Assembly: GCA_016716465.1 (NCBI GenBank)
Contig: JADJWH010000005.1
Span: forward strand, 124,001 to 188,000
Source of the DNA: Gammaproteobacteria bacterium
Lineage (GTDB): Bacteria > Pseudomonadota > Gammaproteobacteria > SZUA-140
DNA length: 64,000 nucleotides
Direction of reading: 5' to 3'
In this document: piece by piece, positions 1 to 7,845 of the stretch
Layout of the letters: each line of letters begins with the position of its first letter
Position numbering within the stretch: position 1 is the first letter of the stretch
The notes under the pieces: generated by a model
What the model was told of the DNA's origin: nothing
Databases searched by the model: none
What the model saw: the letters and a program-made list of their open reading frames with translations, nothing else
Program-made: the position numbers and the translations under genes

Positions 1-966
1 GGCAGTACCGTCGTCCTGCCGACGCGATTCGTGTTGCCCGCCGCGCCGCGCCGCGGGATCATTGTCAATCTCGCCGAAATGCGACTCTATTATTATCCGG
101 AGCAGGCCGGAGCCCCGCCGGAGGTGCTGACCTTTCCGATCGGCATCGGACAGGAGGGCTGGGGCACGCCACTTGGGGTCACTGAGGTCATCAGCAAGAT
201 CAAGGATCCGTCGTGGACCGTGCCGGTATCGATCCGGGAGGAACACGAACGCATGGGCGATCCTCTGCCGGGGATCGTGCCGCCCGGCCCGGACAATCCG
301 CTTGGGGCCTATGCCCTCCGGCTCGGCATGAGCAGTTATCTGATCCACGGCACCAACAAACCGTATGGTATCGGGCGGCGCGCCAGTCATGGTTGTATGC
401 GGCTGTATCCGGAGGACATCGAGACGCTGTTCCAGCGCGTGACCTTGTCCACGCCGGTGTGGATTATCGACCAGCCCTACAAGCTGGGGCGCAATGGTGC
501 GGAGCTCGTGCTCGAAGCGCATGCACCGGTCGCCGATCCTGACCATCCGCCGGCGGACTACTTCAGTCCCCTGTTCTCTGCGGCCGCGGCGGTCAGCGCC
601 GCGGGCGATCACGATCGCCTGCGCGATCGAGTCGCCGAAATCGTGAGGCGGGAATCGGGTATGCCCGAGGCGGTGGCGGAATTGGCGGCGACCCAAACCG
701 CTCAGACACAGGGCTGGATGCTGCAGCTCGGGGCCTTCGCCCAGCGCGGCAATGCCGCACGGCTGGCGGAAGAACTGCGGCTCCAGGGCGCCACGGTAAC
801 GGTATCCGCCAATCTCAGTGACGGCTACTGCCACGTCCTGGTCGGTCCTTACTCCGGCCGGGAGGGGGCGCTGGCGGCATTGGAAGAGATCAGACAGGCC
901 ACCGGTTACACCGGCAGCGTCGTCGCGGCGGACCGCCCCGGCGCGCTGGCCGAGTGCCGGCCCTGA
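1..966 (+). CDS. L,D-transpeptidase (YkuD/ErfK type) with C-terminal SPOR domain, 5' end missing
   Basis: Periplasmic transpeptidase that cross-links peptidoglycan 3-3 or attaches lipoprotein to it. The reading frame is open from base 1, and the residues before the GTG at 31 (GSTVVLPTRFVLP) match the family, so the true start, and probably a signal peptide and LysM domain, lie outside the window. The YkuD core shows NLAEMRLYYYP, an HGTNKPYG motif and the catalytic SHGCMR, with the Cys codon at 394-396. About 75 C-terminal residues (WMLQLGAFAQRGNAARLAEEL onward) form a SPOR domain, which in known proteins binds denuded glycan at the septum. The gene converges on an Lpp-like lipoprotein gene 27 bases away whose product ends in lysine, a possible substrate. 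Family assignment is firm; the SPOR fusion is clear. Confidence 0.93.
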   Translation, partial: GSTVVLPTRFVLPAAPRRGIIVNLAEMRLYYYPEQAGAPPEVLTFPIGIGQEGWGTPLGVTEVISKIKDPSWTVPVSIREEHERMGDPLPGIVPPGPDNPLGAYALRLGMSSYLIHGTNKPYGIGRRASHGCMRLYPEDIETLFQRVTLSTPVWIIDQPYKLGRNGAELVLEAHAPVADPDHPPADYFSPLFSAAAAVSAAGDHDRLRDRVAEIVRRESGMPEAVAELAATQTAQTQGWMLQLGAFAQRGNAARLAEELRLQGATVTVSANLSDGYCHVLVGPYSGREGALAALEEIRQATGYTGSVVAADRPGALAECRP

Positions 967-993
967 AGCGCGCGGGGCGGACGGATGTCCGGA

Positions 994-1344
994 TTACTTG
1001 CTGACCGCCTTGGTGAACATACGCTCGGCCTTGACCTCGGCGCGCTCGGCCGCGTCGCGGGCGGCGGCGGCGTCTTCCTGGGCCTTGTTGGCCACGGCTG
1101 CGGCCTGGGACGCGTTGTCGAGCGCGTTGTGGGCCGTGGCGTTGGCATTGGCCGCCTCGCTGCGCGCCTTCTTCGCGGTGTCGAGCGCTTCCTGGGCGAC
1201 GCCCATGGACTCATCGGCGCTGCGTTGCGCCGCCGCTACCGCGTCGGACAGGCGCTGCAGCTCCGCCGAATTGGTCGCGCAACCGCCGAGTCCGAGCAGG
1301 ATCACACCCGGCAGGATGACAGCAAGGGATCTGCGAATAGTCAT
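994..1344 (-). CDS. Lpp-like alanine-zipper outer-membrane lipoprotein
   Basis: A 116-residue lipoprotein. Start taken at the ATG at 1344 because AAGGAGG lies 9 bases upstream; an upstream in-frame ATG at 1365 lacks this. The signal peptide ends in the lipobox GLGGC, so Cys22 should be lipidated. The rest is almost entirely helical and rich in Ala with Ala/Leu heptads (AAQRSADES, AAARDAAERAE), as in Lpp and OprI, which form trimeric coiled coils. The C-terminus is KAVSK; in E. coli Lpp the terminal Lys is the residue joined to peptidoglycan by L,D-transpeptidases. An L,D-transpeptidase gene converges on it. The Lpp-like role is inferred from composition, lipobox and terminal Lys. Confidence 0.85.
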   Translation of the reverse strand: MTIRRSLAVILPGVILLGLGGCATNSAELQRLSDAVAAAQRSADESMGVAQEALDTAKKARSEAANANATAHNALDNASQAAAVANKAQEDAAAARDAAERAEVKAERMFTKAVSK

Positions 1345-1640
1345 GTGAGTGAACCTCCTTTTCAATCGCGCCTACGGTTTGAGACGCTAAGGTAATGGAT
1401 TGCGCACCGTTTGTCACGAGCGCGCGCTATTCCGGCCCGATACTTGCGCGGTGCGGGATACCCTTGGCCACTACCATTCGGACGGGCGCGATGTCACACT
1501 GCGCGGAATCGCCCGGGCCATCGGGGCGCATCGACCGCGGTGACGGGTTTGGCGATTCACTGGAAGGCGTGATCAACGGGATGTTGTCAGACGAAAACAG
1601 GCGCGGTTTGGGGTTCGGCAAGGCGAGTGTCTTGCCCGCG

Positions 1641-2396
1641 ATGCAATGGCGATCACTCGGGGTGATGCTGTGTCTGTGCGCCGCCTTGCTGCATGGGCGG
1701 GCCGATGGCGCGGAACCTGTGGCCACCGACGGCACCGTTTCCGATGATGCAGGGGACTTCTACGACGATGCATATGAAGACGACGGCGAGATCATCGCGG
1801 ATCCGCTGGAGCCATTGAACCGGGCCATCTTCGTCTTCAATGACAAGCTGTATTTCTACGTGCTCAAGCCGACGGCGCGCGCCTACCGCGTGTTGCCCCA
1901 GGGCGTTCGTGTGTCGGTGTCGAATTTCTTCTCCAATCTCGCCGCGCCGATTCGCATGGTGAACGCGCTGTTCCAGTTCAAACTGCTCGATGCCGGCGGC
2001 GAGCTGTTGAGATTCGGCGTCAACACCACCGTCGGGCTCGGCGGGCTGTTCGATCCCGCGCAAAAATATCTGGGACTGCGGGAAAAGGATGAGGATTTCG
2101 GGCAGACCCTCGGCAGTTACGGCATCGGCCAGGGGTTCTACCTGGTGTTGCCGGGGCTTGGTTCGAGCAGCGCGCGTGATGGAATCGGCCGTCTGGTCGA
2201 CGGTTATTATTTCGATCCGGTCGTGATCGTGCCCGACGAGACCTCGGAAGTCGTGGCCCTGAAGGCGCTCGACATGGTGAATTTCATTTCGCTCGACAAG
2301 GATACCTACGAGATCATCAAGCGCGAGTCGCTGGATCCCTATACCTTCATCAAGAATGCCTATGCACAGAGCCGCGCGGGCAAGGTCGAGCGGTAA
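1641..2396 (+). CDS. mlaA: MlaA (VacJ) family outer-membrane phospholipid-removal protein
   Basis: MlaA sits in the outer membrane and removes surface-exposed phospholipid for retrograde transport by the Mla pathway. The conserved core is obvious: ADPLEPLNRAIFVFNDKLYFYV near the mature N-terminus, then SNFFSNLAAPIRMVNALFQ, FGVNTTVGLGGLFDPA and DEDFGQTLGSYGIGQGFYLVLP. The ATG at 1641 is preferred because it gives a short hydrophobic signal peptide ending ADGA; upstream in-frame ATGs at 1581 and 1395 would add a long unconserved N-terminus. No good lipobox is visible, unlike E. coli MlaA, so the mature form may not be lipidated. It converges on dsbB with a 12-base gap. No mlaBCDEF genes are nearby. 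Confidence 0.93.
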   Translation: MQWRSLGVMLCLCAALLHGRADGAEPVATDGTVSDDAGDFYDDAYEDDGEIIADPLEPLNRAIFVFNDKLYFYVLKPTARAYRVLPQGVRVSVSNFFSNLAAPIRMVNALFQFKLLDAGGELLRFGVNTTVGLGGLFDPAQKYLGLREKDEDFGQTLGSYGIGQGFYLVLPGLGSSSARDGIGRLVDGYYFDPVVIVPDETSEVVALKALDMVNFISLDKDTYEIIKRESLDPYTFIKNAYAQSRAGKVER

Positions 2397-2408
2397 GCCG
2401 GCGTCTTC

Positions 2409-2948
2409 TCAACGCAGACGCGCGCCGAAGCGCAGCCCGCCGGGGGCGGGGAAGCGGTAGACCAACAGCGTCAGTGCCAGCGCGCCGAATCCGATGAAGG
2501 CCACCAGCGTCCAGCCCGGTATGCTCAAGCCGAGCAGGGTCCAATCGAGGGCGGCGCAATCGCCCGAGCCGCGCAGGATGATGGCGAACGCCTTGGAGAG
2601 GGGAAAGGTGTCCAATATGTAATCCATCCCGGGGCCGCAGGGCGGTACCTCCTCCGGCGGCAGATGTTGCAGCCAGATGTGACGTCCCGCCACACCGGCG
2701 CCGGCGGCGGCGATGACCAGGCAGACGGCGGCGTAGACGCGGCGTCCGAGGACGGCGGGATTGTGCAAGGCCGCGATCAGGAATACCGTGCCGAGCAATA
2801 TGACGGCCACCCGCTGCAGGATGCACAGGGGACAGGGTTCCAGGCCCTCGACGTATTGCAGCACGAGCGCTGCCGTCATCAGGCCGACGCAGGCCGCGAA
2901 GCCGAGCAGATTGAGGACGCGGGGCGTGAGCAGGGACGTGAGCTTCAT
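2409..2948 (-). CDS. dsbB: Disulfide bond formation protein DsbB
   Basis: Inner-membrane quinone reductase that reoxidises DsbA. The 179-residue product has four hydrophobic segments and both redox pairs: Cys39-Pro-Leu-Cys42 in the first periplasmic loop and Cys104/Cys131 in the second (PPCGPG and GSGDCA), closely matching the E. coli spacing. Length is normal for DsbB. It is the last gene of a minus-strand run (fpr, two small genes, dsbB). No dsbA partner is in the window. Confidence 0.95.
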   Translation of the reverse strand: MKLTSLLTPRVLNLLGFAACVGLMTAALVLQYVEGLEPCPLCILQRVAVILLGTVFLIAALHNPAVLGRRVYAAVCLVIAAAGAGVAGRHIWLQHLPPEEVPPCGPGMDYILDTFPLSKAFAIILRGSGDCAALDWTLLGLSIPGWTLVAFIGFGALALTLLVYRFPAPGGLRFGARLR

Positions 2949-3044
2949 GGCGTATTCCGGATCGGCCTTTTCGGGTCTGGTGGGTGGCTGTCGTCGCGAC
3001 GGATGCTCCGGCAGGGGTGTCCTTGCCTGTCCGCAGTGAAATCT

Positions 3045-3419
3045 TCAGGCATAGATGTCGTCATCGAGCACCGTGCCGGCGGGCGGACCGCCGTCCGTGT
3101 CCGTGCCGCGCCGGGGCGTCCGGCGATCCTCGCCCCGGCGCGCCGAGCGGCGCCGGTTGCCGACCGGGTTGCGCGTATCGAGCAGGACGGCCTCGCGCCG
3201 GCGCCGGCGCTCCTGCGTGCGCCGCTCGGGGCCGCGCAGCGACCGTGACTGGCGCGCGCCGTCGCGGGCCCGAGGGGGATCTTCCCGCTGTTCCGGGACG
3301 GCGCGCGGTGCGGGCTTGGGTGCACTGCGGCGCAGTTTGTCGACCGGCGCCGTGTCGGCGCGCTGCAGGCGCCGGCGCACATTGCCGTCGTCGTCACGCG
3401 GCGGGGTGATCGATGTCAT
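3045..3419 (-). CDS. Small very basic protein of unknown function
   Basis: A 124-residue protein dominated by Arg/Pro, with a central run of Arg clusters (ERRTQERRRRREAVLLDTR) and an acidic-hydrophobic tail DDDIYA. I recall short gammaproteobacterial proteins with the same pattern: an Arg-rich tract, a VLLDTR motif, more Arg, and a terminal D-I-Y-A. That is why I call it here over the competing frames in this GC-rich stretch. No signal peptide, membrane segment or known domain is visible; nucleic-acid binding would fit the charge but is a guess. It lies between dsbB and a small conserved gene on the same strand. Confidence 0.55.
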   Translation of the reverse strand: MTSITPPRDDDGNVRRRLQRADTAPVDKLRRSAPKPAPRAVPEQREDPPRARDGARQSRSLRGPERRTQERRRRREAVLLDTRNPVGNRRRSARRGEDRRTPRRGTDTDGGPPAGTVLDDDIYA

Positions 3420-3473
3420 ACGGCGCGTTCCCGGGCATCCGTCGATTGTAACGCAATCTTCCCTGCCCGCGGA

Positions 3474-3782
3474 TCAATCGTCCTCCATCAGCGGCGTCCA
3501 GCCGAGCGAACGCGCGCGCGCGATGGCGGCGCCGTGGATATGCTCGTGGCGTTGCGCCAGCTCCGGCGGCAGTCGGCTGGCCAGATGCCCGTAGGGTTCC
3601 CACGCGGTGTAGACCTGATCGTAAAGCTGCTGCATCTGCGCGGGTGTCCAGCCGACGCAGGTCTCCTGCTCGGGCAGCAGACCGAAGACCCAGGCGTCGC
3701 GAATGAGCGTCCCGGCCGGCGTCATGCCGCCGAAATTATCCTGGTCGATTCCGACGTACCTGTCTGCGCGCGGTGGTTTCAT
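3474..3782 (-). CDS. Conserved small protein of unknown function
   Basis: A 102-residue soluble protein without signal peptide or membrane segments. It has well-defined, non-repetitive composition, including MTPAGTLIRDAWVFGLLPE, ETCVGWTPAQMQQLYDQV and LPPELAQRHEHIH, typical of a folded helical protein. I recognise this as a small conserved gammaproteobacterial family without assigned function. Its ATG lies 10 bases after the fpr stop codon, so it is probably co-transcribed with fpr. A link to ferredoxin/NADPH redox metabolism is only suggested by position. Confidence 0.75.
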   Translation of the reverse strand: MKPPRADRYVGIDQDNFGGMTPAGTLIRDAWVFGLLPEQETCVGWTPAQMQQLYDQVYTAWEPYGHLASRLPPELAQRHEHIHGAAIARARSLGWTPLMEDD

Positions 3783-3792
3783 CTGTCTTGGC

Positions 3793-4536
3793 CTACCAGT
3801 AGTTTTCGGTTGTGATCTGTCCGGAGTCCGTGCGGCGGTTCTTCTTCAGGCCACGCTCCTCGAGCACCGCAGTGGTATCGCGCACCATGTCGGGGTTGCC
3901 GCAGATCATGACCTGACAGGTGGTAGCCGTGAGCGCGATACCCGCGCGCCGCTCCAGGCGGCCGTCGCGGAGGGCGTCCGGGATGCGCCCGCGCAAGGCG
4001 AAATCGGTTTCTTCGCGGCTGACGAACGGGATATAGACGAACTGTTCTGCGTAATTACCGGTGAAACGCGCGATCTCGTTCTGATAGGTAAGCTCGCCTG
4101 CCGTTCGTACGCCGTGTACCAGGATGACCCTGCTGAAGCGGCGCCAGGGTTCCCCGGTCTTGAGCTGGGACAGAAAGACGCCGAGCGCCGTACCGCTGGC
4201 GAACAGCCACAGGTGGCGCGCGTCGGGCACGGACGCGAGTGTGAAGAAACCGCCGGCGCGCGTGCCCACCCAGATCGGGTCGCCGACCTGCAGCTGGCGC
4301 AGACGGTCGGTGAGCGGGCCGTGCGGGATGGTGATGAAATAGAACTCGAGCGGACGCTCGTCCGGGGCGTTGACATAGGAATAGGGACGGCCGACCCGTT
4401 CGCCGTCGATATCGAGCGCGAGCCGGGTGAACTGGCCCGCGCGGAACGGTTCGACGGCGGCATCGATGCGGAGAGAATACAGTTCGTCGGTCCAGTGGTG
4501 TTTGCCGACCACGTGTCCTTGGATCCAATGACTCAT
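3793..4536 (-). CDS. fpr: Ferredoxin/flavodoxin--NADP+ reductase
   Basis: FAD enzyme moving electrons between NADPH and ferredoxin or flavodoxin. From the ATG at 4536 the product is 247 residues, matching E. coli Fpr; the frame stays open to 4728 but the extra residues are unlike the family. FAD-binding motif RPYSYVNAP is near residue 50, the NADP-binding loop includes SGTALGVFLSQLK, ICGNPDMV follows, and the protein ends TENYW, the aromatic terminus that stacks on the flavin in this class. It leads a probable operon with the small genes at 3474 and 3045. A 277-base gap separates it from the divergent flavoprotein gene; an AGTATA (minus-strand TATACT) at 4719-4724 is a possible -10 element. 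Confidence 0.93.
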   Translation of the reverse strand: MSHWIQGHVVGKHHWTDELYSLRIDAAVEPFRAGQFTRLALDIDGERVGRPYSYVNAPDERPLEFYFITIPHGPLTDRLRQLQVGDPIWVGTRAGGFFTLASVPDARHLWLFASGTALGVFLSQLKTGEPWRRFSRVILVHGVRTAGELTYQNEIARFTGNYAEQFVYIPFVSREETDFALRGRIPDALRDGRLERRAGIALTATTCQVMICGNPDMVRDTTAVLEERGLKKNRRTDSGQITTENYW

Positions 4537-4813
4537 GTTGTCTGCTTTCAGCTTGCGGATGTTTGATGATGGCCGCCGCGCGGGCGGGCCGGACCTGCCG
4601 CTTCCGCGTTTCCGCCGCCCGCCATGCCGTAACGGCGGGCGAACGTGTCCGGGGTGGAGCGCCGGGAAACCGGATATACTGACGATCTCGAAAGGCCGTG
4701 ACGCGCGGCTGACGGCCAAGTATAACATCTAAACCACGGGCATGAAGGCAATGCGGCCACAGCGAACAGCGGGATACGGGACGCCATCCCGCCGGAATGC
4801 GGCCGGGTAGCCG

Positions 4814-5962
4814 GTGGTGAACCCTGTCATCATCGTCGGCACGGGGCTCGCCGGGTACTCCCTTGCGCGGGAATTCAGGAAGCTCGACGCCGCGACGCCC
4901 GTGACCATGTTCACGCGTGACGGCGGCGAATTCTATTCCAAGCCGATGCTTTCCAACGCGCTCGCCCATGACATGAGTCCCGCCCGGCTTGCCAGCGCGG
5001 ATGCCGCCCGTATGGCCGAGCAGCTCAACGTGACGATTCGCGCCGGTGCCGAGGTCGCCGCCGTCGACATCGCCAATGGCCTGCTTCAGGTCGACGGTGC
5101 GTCGGTTCCGTATTCCAGGCTGGTGCTCGCGCTCGGTGCGCGGCAGCTGGCGCTGCCCGCCGAGGGCGACGGTGTCGCTGCCGTGCTCACGGTGAACTCA
5201 TTGATGGACTATGCCCGCTATCGTGCCGCTGTCGCGGAGGCCGGGCATGTCGCCGTCATCGGTCCCGGCCTGATCGGCTGCGAGTTCGCCGATGATCTGC
5301 GCAGCATCGGCAAACGGGTGACGGTCATCGGGCCGGACGCGATCCCGCTCGGGCGCCTGTTGCCGCCGCGGGCGGGGGCCGCGTTCCGCGCCGCGCTCGA
5401 GGCGGCTGGCGTGGTCTGGCGATTGGGGACCACGGTGCGCTCGATCACGCGCCGGGACGGTGCCTGTTCGATCGCGCTCACCGACGGCACGGTGCTGGAG
5501 GCGGACGTGGTGCTCTCGGCGATCGGCTTGCGCCCGGAGACCGCTCTTGCCGCGGCGGCCGGTCTGGCGGTGCGCCGCGGCATTGTGGTCGATCGCTACC
5601 TGCAGACCAGTGCCGCGGGCGTGTACGCCCTCGGGGATTGCGCGGAGGTCGAGGGGCATGTGCTGCCCTTCGTGATGCCGATCATGCATGGTGCCCGCGC
5701 GCTCGCACGCACCCTGGGCGGCGACCCCGCGCCGGTCGTCTATCCGGCGATGCCGGTGCAGGTCAAGACGCCGTCCTGTCCGGCCGTGGTGTCGCCCGCT
5801 CCGTCCGACGCGGCAGGGGAGTGGCGGGAGGATAGCGTCGAAGGTGGAGTGCGGGCACGGTTTCTCGCGCCCGACGGTGCCTTGCTCGGTTTCGCCCTCA
5901 TCGGCTCGGCGGTCGCCGAGAAGCAAACGCTGATCGCGCAGTTGCCGCCCGTGCTCGCCTGA
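4814..5962 (+). CDS. Rubredoxin reductase-like NAD(P)/FAD oxidoreductase
   Basis: A 382-residue two-dinucleotide-fold flavoprotein resembling rubredoxin--NAD+ reductase (RubB/AlkT). Visible elements are the N-terminal FAD loop VGTGLAGYSLARE, the active-site stretch GGEFYSKPMLSNALA, the NADH loop VIGPGLIGCEFADDL and the FAD-closing YALGDCAEVEG. The start is GTG at 4814, or the adjacent GTG at 4817. Unlike pseudomonads, no rubredoxin gene is adjacent, so the electron acceptor is not identifiable here. Divergent from fpr; converges with a 6-base gap on the pentapeptide-repeat gene. Confidence 0.85.
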   Translation: MVNPVIIVGTGLAGYSLAREFRKLDAATPVTMFTRDGGEFYSKPMLSNALAHDMSPARLASADAARMAEQLNVTIRAGAEVAAVDIANGLLQVDGASVPYSRLVLALGARQLALPAEGDGVAAVLTVNSLMDYARYRAAVAEAGHVAVIGPGLIGCEFADDLRSIGKRVTVIGPDAIPLGRLLPPRAGAAFRAALEAAGVVWRLGTTVRSITRRDGACSIALTDGTVLEADVVLSAIGLRPETALAAAAGLAVRRGIVVDRYLQTSAAGVYALGDCAEVEGHVLPFVMPIMHGARALARTLGGDPAPVVYPAMPVQVKTPSCPAVVSPAPSDAAGEWREDSVEGGVRARFLAPDGALLGFALIGSAVAEKQTLIAQLPPVLA

Positions 5963-5968
5963 ACGCGT

Positions 5969-6721
5969 TCAGCGGCATTCGCTCACCGATCCGGGGCGAC
6001 AGCGGCGCCGGTTGGTCCATTGCGCATCGTCGAGCACCGCATCTTCGAAACGCGCCTTGGAGATTTCCGCGTTGACGAGACTGGCCCGGGAGAGATCCGC
6101 TCCGCTCAGGTCGGCGCCCAGCAGATTGGCCTTCTCCAGGTTCGCGCCCCGCAGCACGGCCTTGCCCAGCTTCGTCTCCTCAAGGGAGGCCTGCTCAAGC
6201 GTGGCATCGGAGAGGTCCGCCGCAGCCAGATCCGCGCCGCTGAGATCGGCCTGGCTCAGATTGGCCTTCTGCAACTGGGCGCCACGCAGGGTCGCGTCGC
6301 GCAGATCCGCCTGGTAGAAGGAACTCGCGCGCAGCCGGCTGCCGTCGAGGTTGGCGCCGGTCAGGATCGCGCGATCGAAGGAGCTCCCGTCGAGGATGGC
6401 GTCCCCGAGATCCGCCCCGCCCAGGTTCGCGCTGACGAAGCGGGCCTTGTCCAGGCGGGCGTCATCGAGCTGCGCCGCGCGCAGGTCGGCGAAGTTGAAC
6501 TCGGCGCCGGACAGACGGGCCCGGCTCAATTTGGCGCCTTCCAGGTTGCTGCGTGTGAGGATGGCACCGCGCAGATCGGTATCGCTGAGATCGGCCCCTT
6601 TCTTGTCGCAATTGATCCATATCACGTCACGGGCGGGCGGATCGTCACAGGCGGCCAGGACCGGCGCTGCGGGATTCAACAGCAGGAGCAGGAGTCCCAT
6701 GTGGGGCGTCAGTGTTTTCAT
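5969..6721 (-). CDS. Exported pentapeptide-repeat protein
   Basis: A 250-residue protein with a signal peptide (MKTLTPHMGLLLLLL... ending VLA) followed by roughly 30 tandem A(D/N)LXX pentapeptides from about residue 42 to 235 (GADLSDTDLRGAILTRSNL and so on). These form a right-handed quadrilateral beta-helix. Cysteines cap both ends: two in the mature N-terminus (ACDDPP, WINCDKK) and two at the C-terminus (RRRCRPGSVSECR). Terminal disulfides are therefore plausible in the periplasm. Function unknown; cytosolic members mimic DNA or act as scaffolds, but an exported one cannot act as a gyrase protector. Confidence 0.88.
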   Translation of the reverse strand: MKTLTPHMGLLLLLLNPAAPVLAACDDPPARDVIWINCDKKGADLSDTDLRGAILTRSNLEGAKLSRARLSGAEFNFADLRAAQLDDARLDKARFVSANLGGADLGDAILDGSSFDRAILTGANLDGSRLRASSFYQADLRDATLRGAQLQKANLSQADLSGADLAAADLSDATLEQASLEETKLGKAVLRGANLEKANLLGADLSGADLSRASLVNAEISKARFEDAVLDDAQWTNRRRCRPGSVSECR

Positions 6722-6846
6722 CGGTCACCGAATTCAGAGTTTGATCATGTGGATAGCAGGGCCGAGCGGGGCGATTGCGCCCCGGTGTTGTGCTTGCGCC
6801 GGGATCCGTCGGCTTGCGGAGCGACCGCGATTTGCAGTGAAATTCG

Positions 6847-6875
6847 CTGTCAACCCGGGGCAAAGCGTGGATAAT
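6847..6875 (+). promoter_or_regulatory. Candidate sigma70 promoter for the short ORF and pirin gene
   Basis: CTGTCA at 6847-6852 and GATAAT at 6870-6875 with a 17-base spacer, four and five matches to consensus. Transcription would begin near 6882, about 34 bases before the ATG of the 32-codon ORF. The rest of 6722-6915 holds no gene I can support. Confidence 0.5.
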
Positions 6876-6915
6876 AAGCCACGATATCACAGCGCCACAG
6901 TTGACGGAGGTTACC

Positions 6916-7014
6916 ATGGAAACGATCCCGTATCTTGCGGGGTGGGCACCGGTTGCGGATGAGGCAAGCCGAATCCTCGCCGGTACTTGCGCGTCGGGAG
7001 TGTGCCACGTATGA
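6916..7014 (+). CDS. Short ORF (32 codons), possible leader peptide or microprotein
   Basis: ATG at 6916 is preceded by GGAGG with a 5-base spacing, one of the best ribosome-binding sites in this part of the window. The frame encodes METIPYLAGWAPVADEASR followed by ILAGTCASGVCHV and stops at 7012-7014, so its TGA overlaps the ATG of the pirin gene in an ATGA. The peptide has two Cys and a His in a CX4CH arrangement. Either it is a translated microprotein or its translation couples initiation of the pirin gene, whose own ribosome-binding site is weaker. No homologue is known to me. Confidence 0.5.
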   Translation: METIPYLAGWAPVADEASRILAGTCASGVCHV

Positions 7015-7832
7015 GCTGGGAGGGCAGACCGGAAGGGACGAGTGGGGGCCAGGGCGGCGCGCCCTCTGCGCCTGGCCCGCGTGCCGGGGGCACGCCTGCC
7101 GCGGTGCCGATGACGGTCCGGCGCGCGGTCGAGATGAAGGAAGGTGCGGGCGTGGATGTGCGGCGCCTGATGCCGGTGCCGGATTGGCACAATTACGATC
7201 CCTTCGTCTTCTGGGATCATTTCGTCATCAACCCGGAGACCGGGTTTCCCGAGCATTCCCACCGCGGCTTCGAGGCGATCACCTACGTCTTCGCGGGCGC
7301 GCTGCGCCATGAAGACAATCTGGGCAATCGTTCGACGGTGATCGCCGGCGGCGCCCAGCGTTTCACCGCCGGACAGGGCATCACGCATTCAGAGCAGCCG
7401 GTGGGTCGCGGGACGATCCGCGGCATCCAGTTGTGGATCAATCTGCCACAGCGCCTGAAGGGGATCGCGCCGGATTACCAGCAGGTCGATGTGGACGCCC
7501 TCCCGGTGCATCGTTTCACGGGCGGTCACGCGGTCGAGATCGCCGGCAAGGGTTCTCCGCTGCGGCTCCACACACCCGTCGAATACCTTGCCGTGCATCT
7601 CGATCCCGGCGCCGTTCATCGCGCCCCGGTGCCGGCGGGCTATCGCGGCTTCATCTATGTCGTGGAGGGCGCCGCCGCCGTCAACGGCCGCGGACTCGAT
7701 GTCGGAGAGGCCTGTTTCATGGCGGATCCCGGCAGCGTCCATGTGGAAGGGTGGCAGGAAAGCCTGCTCATGTTCTGTTTCGGCCGCCCTCACGGGGAAC
7801 CGATCCGGCAGAACGGTCCCTACGTGGACTGA
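7011..7832 (+). CDS. Pirin family bicupin protein
   Basis: A 273-residue pirin. The N-terminal cupin carries the metal-ligand motif FPEHSHRGFEAITYV and GAQRFTAGQGITHSE; the second cupin starts near LHTPVEYLAVHLDPG. Pirins bind iron; some bacterial members have quercetinase activity or modulate central metabolism, so the substrate is unknown. The ATG at 7011 overlaps the stop of the upstream 32-codon ORF. An internal ATG at 7110 would start nearer the conserved core (MTVRRAVEMKEG), and the residues between are low-complexity Gly/Pro, so the start is uncertain. It converges on the TraB-family gene. Confidence 0.88.
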   Translation: MSWEGRPEGTSGGQGGAPSAPGPRAGGTPAAVPMTVRRAVEMKEGAGVDVRRLMPVPDWHNYDPFVFWDHFVINPETGFPEHSHRGFEAITYVFAGALRHEDNLGNRSTVIAGGAQRFTAGQGITHSEQPVGRGTIRGIQLWINLPQRLKGIAPDYQQVDVDALPVHRFTGGHAVEIAGKGSPLRLHTPVEYLAVHLDPGAVHRAPVPAGYRGFIYVVEGAAAVNGRGLDVGEACFMADPGSVHVEGWQESLLMFCFGRPHGEPIRQNGPYVD

Positions 7833-7845
7833 GCCGCGGCGGCGG

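Noticed and set aside
4537..4728. N-terminal extension of fpr
   Set aside because: The extra 64 residues are unlike any Fpr, and the ATG at 4536 gives the family length.
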